Below are positions 62,505-64,000 of a DNA stretch of 64,000 nucleotides, piece after piece. The DNA comes from Floccularia luteovirens (Eukaryota > Basidiomycota > Agaricomycetes > Agaricales > Squamanitaceae). A model generated the notes under the pieces. It was given only the letters and a program-made list of their open reading frames with translations. It ran no database searches and was not told the origin of the DNA. The position numbers and the translations under genes were made by a program. Positions within the stretch are counted from its first letter, which is position 1; every line of letters begins with the position of its first letter. The stretch is from contig VSJF01000013.1 in NCBI GenBank assembly GCA_009739215.1, positions 248,001 through 312,000 of the forward strand. The letters run 5' to 3'.

Positions 62505-64000
62505 ATTTCGAGGCATTTTTTTTTGTATAATGTGCACTCACTGTTTATCAATATTTCTGGAAGTGTGTAAAACGAATTATGTACCCTGTTTGTTAAAATG
62601 ATATGTAAATGTATCTTAGTGGCTGTATATATGTCTTTTTGATTGAATCATTTGTAAAGCAACGATGGAGACGTCGACAATTTGTGATGTATATTATTTG
62701 TCTTGGAAGCCATAAACTGATAGATACAAATATATATCAGGTATTGTTCCACAACGGTCAATACAACAATTCATGGAGCTGAAAGCCCCCTTTACTTATT
62801 CACTGTCCCCTGTATACCTTAGTGCTACTTAGCCACAAGTCTCCCAAACCATATGTACCAAAATCAGCAAACTTGACATGTTTTAGCTTGCTGAGACTGT
62901 TATCACTATTCCCCTTTTGTACATCTCCACAATTCCTAGTTTGCATCGAGGCTCTCTCGATGTCATAGACGGTCATTACTTAGTATCAACACCCCATTAT
63001 ATTTACCCAGATTTGTGGAAATATATGTGCCGCGACCATGCTAAAAAAATTACTGAATCCCTGAAACAATAAATTTGCCTTACGGCGTTCCATGCTCAAG
63101 AAGTATTGCCACTACCGGACAAGAAATTTCCGCGTCTCCACGAGGCTTATCATATGTATCTAGGCGTACCTATGCAGCTTGCAATATCTTCTCCTTTCAG
63201 TCTCAACCTGACCGACCATGACCGACCCGTCATCTGATTAATACTCAGTGACTATTGCTCTTTCATCAGGGGAAGCAGACTAAGCTTCAACCTCATCTCG
63301 GTTCTAATACCACCGGTTATCAGGTCTAGTCGGTACGTATCTCTCCAAAAGCGTACCAAAAGAAAGCATATTTGTTTTTATGTCCACGGAAAATTTTCAT
63401 TTTTGATTTCTCCAAATCTTGATCGTGTTTGTTCTCCATCGCCTCCGAAGCTATATTAAATCTAATCCGGACGTTTCTCGGAATTCATTTGGAGGAACGT
63501 TTCATACGTTGTTGATGGCATGTCACACATGGGGTGCAATACCGTCTAGAAGGACAAATTTGTTTCCTTCTGTTGCGACGGTATAATCTTCTAGCACCCC
63601 CGAATCCAATAGGGTAGAGAGTTTCCGCGACCCATTTGTGATATTATGCAGTTGCAGGACGTGGTATCACAAAAGAATGCTCGCTTTATCGTCCATGTTT
63701 GTATCTTACCTTATTAGCAGTGCTTGGAGGACGTTTTGCCGAATACTCCGTAATCTCGATTGAATCAGACGAGCAGTTCTACAACAGATGCCGGCCCTAG
63801 TTCTGAGTATTCGTGGAAGGGGGTCGATAAAGCCATAGTTTGTCTAGATTGTTTAATCTATCCATATGATTCTTGGGACTGAGGTGATATGAGAATACAC
63901 GAGATAGTTTAGTAATGAGTATCTTCACACACACGTTCAAGTTATTAAGAAAACTCACAGCATGGTGGCAATTACATGTAGAGATGTTGATGGATAGAAT
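62505..64000. other. Right end of the window, no gene seen
   Basis: About 1.5 kb with no open frame above 60 codons on either strand and no repeat or RNA signal recognised. The first part is the 3' UTR of paralog B. Confidence 0.55.

Overview
The window reads as nuclear DNA of a filamentous basidiomycete, probably an Agaricomycete. Most protein genes are cut by many short introns of about 48-66 nt (mostly GT-AG, two GC-AG), the intergenic spaces inside gene clusters are a few hundred bases or less, and the gene families fit: a Miro GTPase, an SH3-RasGEF of the Cdc25 type, an OGFr-domain protein, an Ecl1-type zinc protein, an intron-rich P450 and a fungal family often mislabelled as geranylgeranyl pyrophosphate synthetase. 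No bacterial operon structure, CRISPR array or intact transposon is visible.

Layout. Positions 1-17764 are a dense housekeeping block: GEM1 (minus, runs off the left edge), an F-box/WD40-like gene (plus), an SH3-RasGEF (minus), an unrecognised coiled-coil, probably nuclear protein (plus), ERV46 and VPS45 (both minus), a GSKIP-domain protein (plus) and an OGFr-domain protein (minus). Positions 17765-41344 are gene-poor: about 23.6 kb holding one convincing gene, an Ecl1-family zinc protein (32425-33998). The rest holds two tRNA-like relics, a probable transposon-end relic, polypurine tracts, a perfect 16-bp palindrome and a 13-G run. Positions 41345-43265 are a small GNAT acetyltransferase cluster with one intact gene, one gene broken by a frameshift and one truncated copy of a 5' end with its promoter. 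After another sparse stretch, 46421-62504 is dense again: a cytochrome P450, deoxyhypusine hydroxylase and MRT4 (divergent, 98 bp apart), a secreted S9 peptidase of the dipeptidyl-peptidase V type, TRP4, HIS1, and a tandem pair of paralogs of unknown function, of which the first is frame-shifted. The last 1.5 kb holds nothing I can support.

How the genes relate. ERV46 (ER-Golgi cycling) and VPS45 (Golgi-endosome SNARE regulation) are neighbours in membrane traffic. Deoxyhypusine hydroxylase (eIF5A maturation) and MRT4 (60S assembly) share a very short divergent promoter. TRP4 and HIS1 are adjacent PRPP-using enzymes of amino-acid synthesis, and a perfect TGAGTCA site lies just upstream of TRP4, the site expected for Gcn4/Cpc1 general amino-acid control.

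Limits. Exon joins were worked out by eye from splice signals, frame continuity and family knowledge. Three loci (HIS1, the first tandem paralog, one GNAT) have reading-frame breaks. These may be real decay or assembly indels, and the sequence alone cannot settle which.
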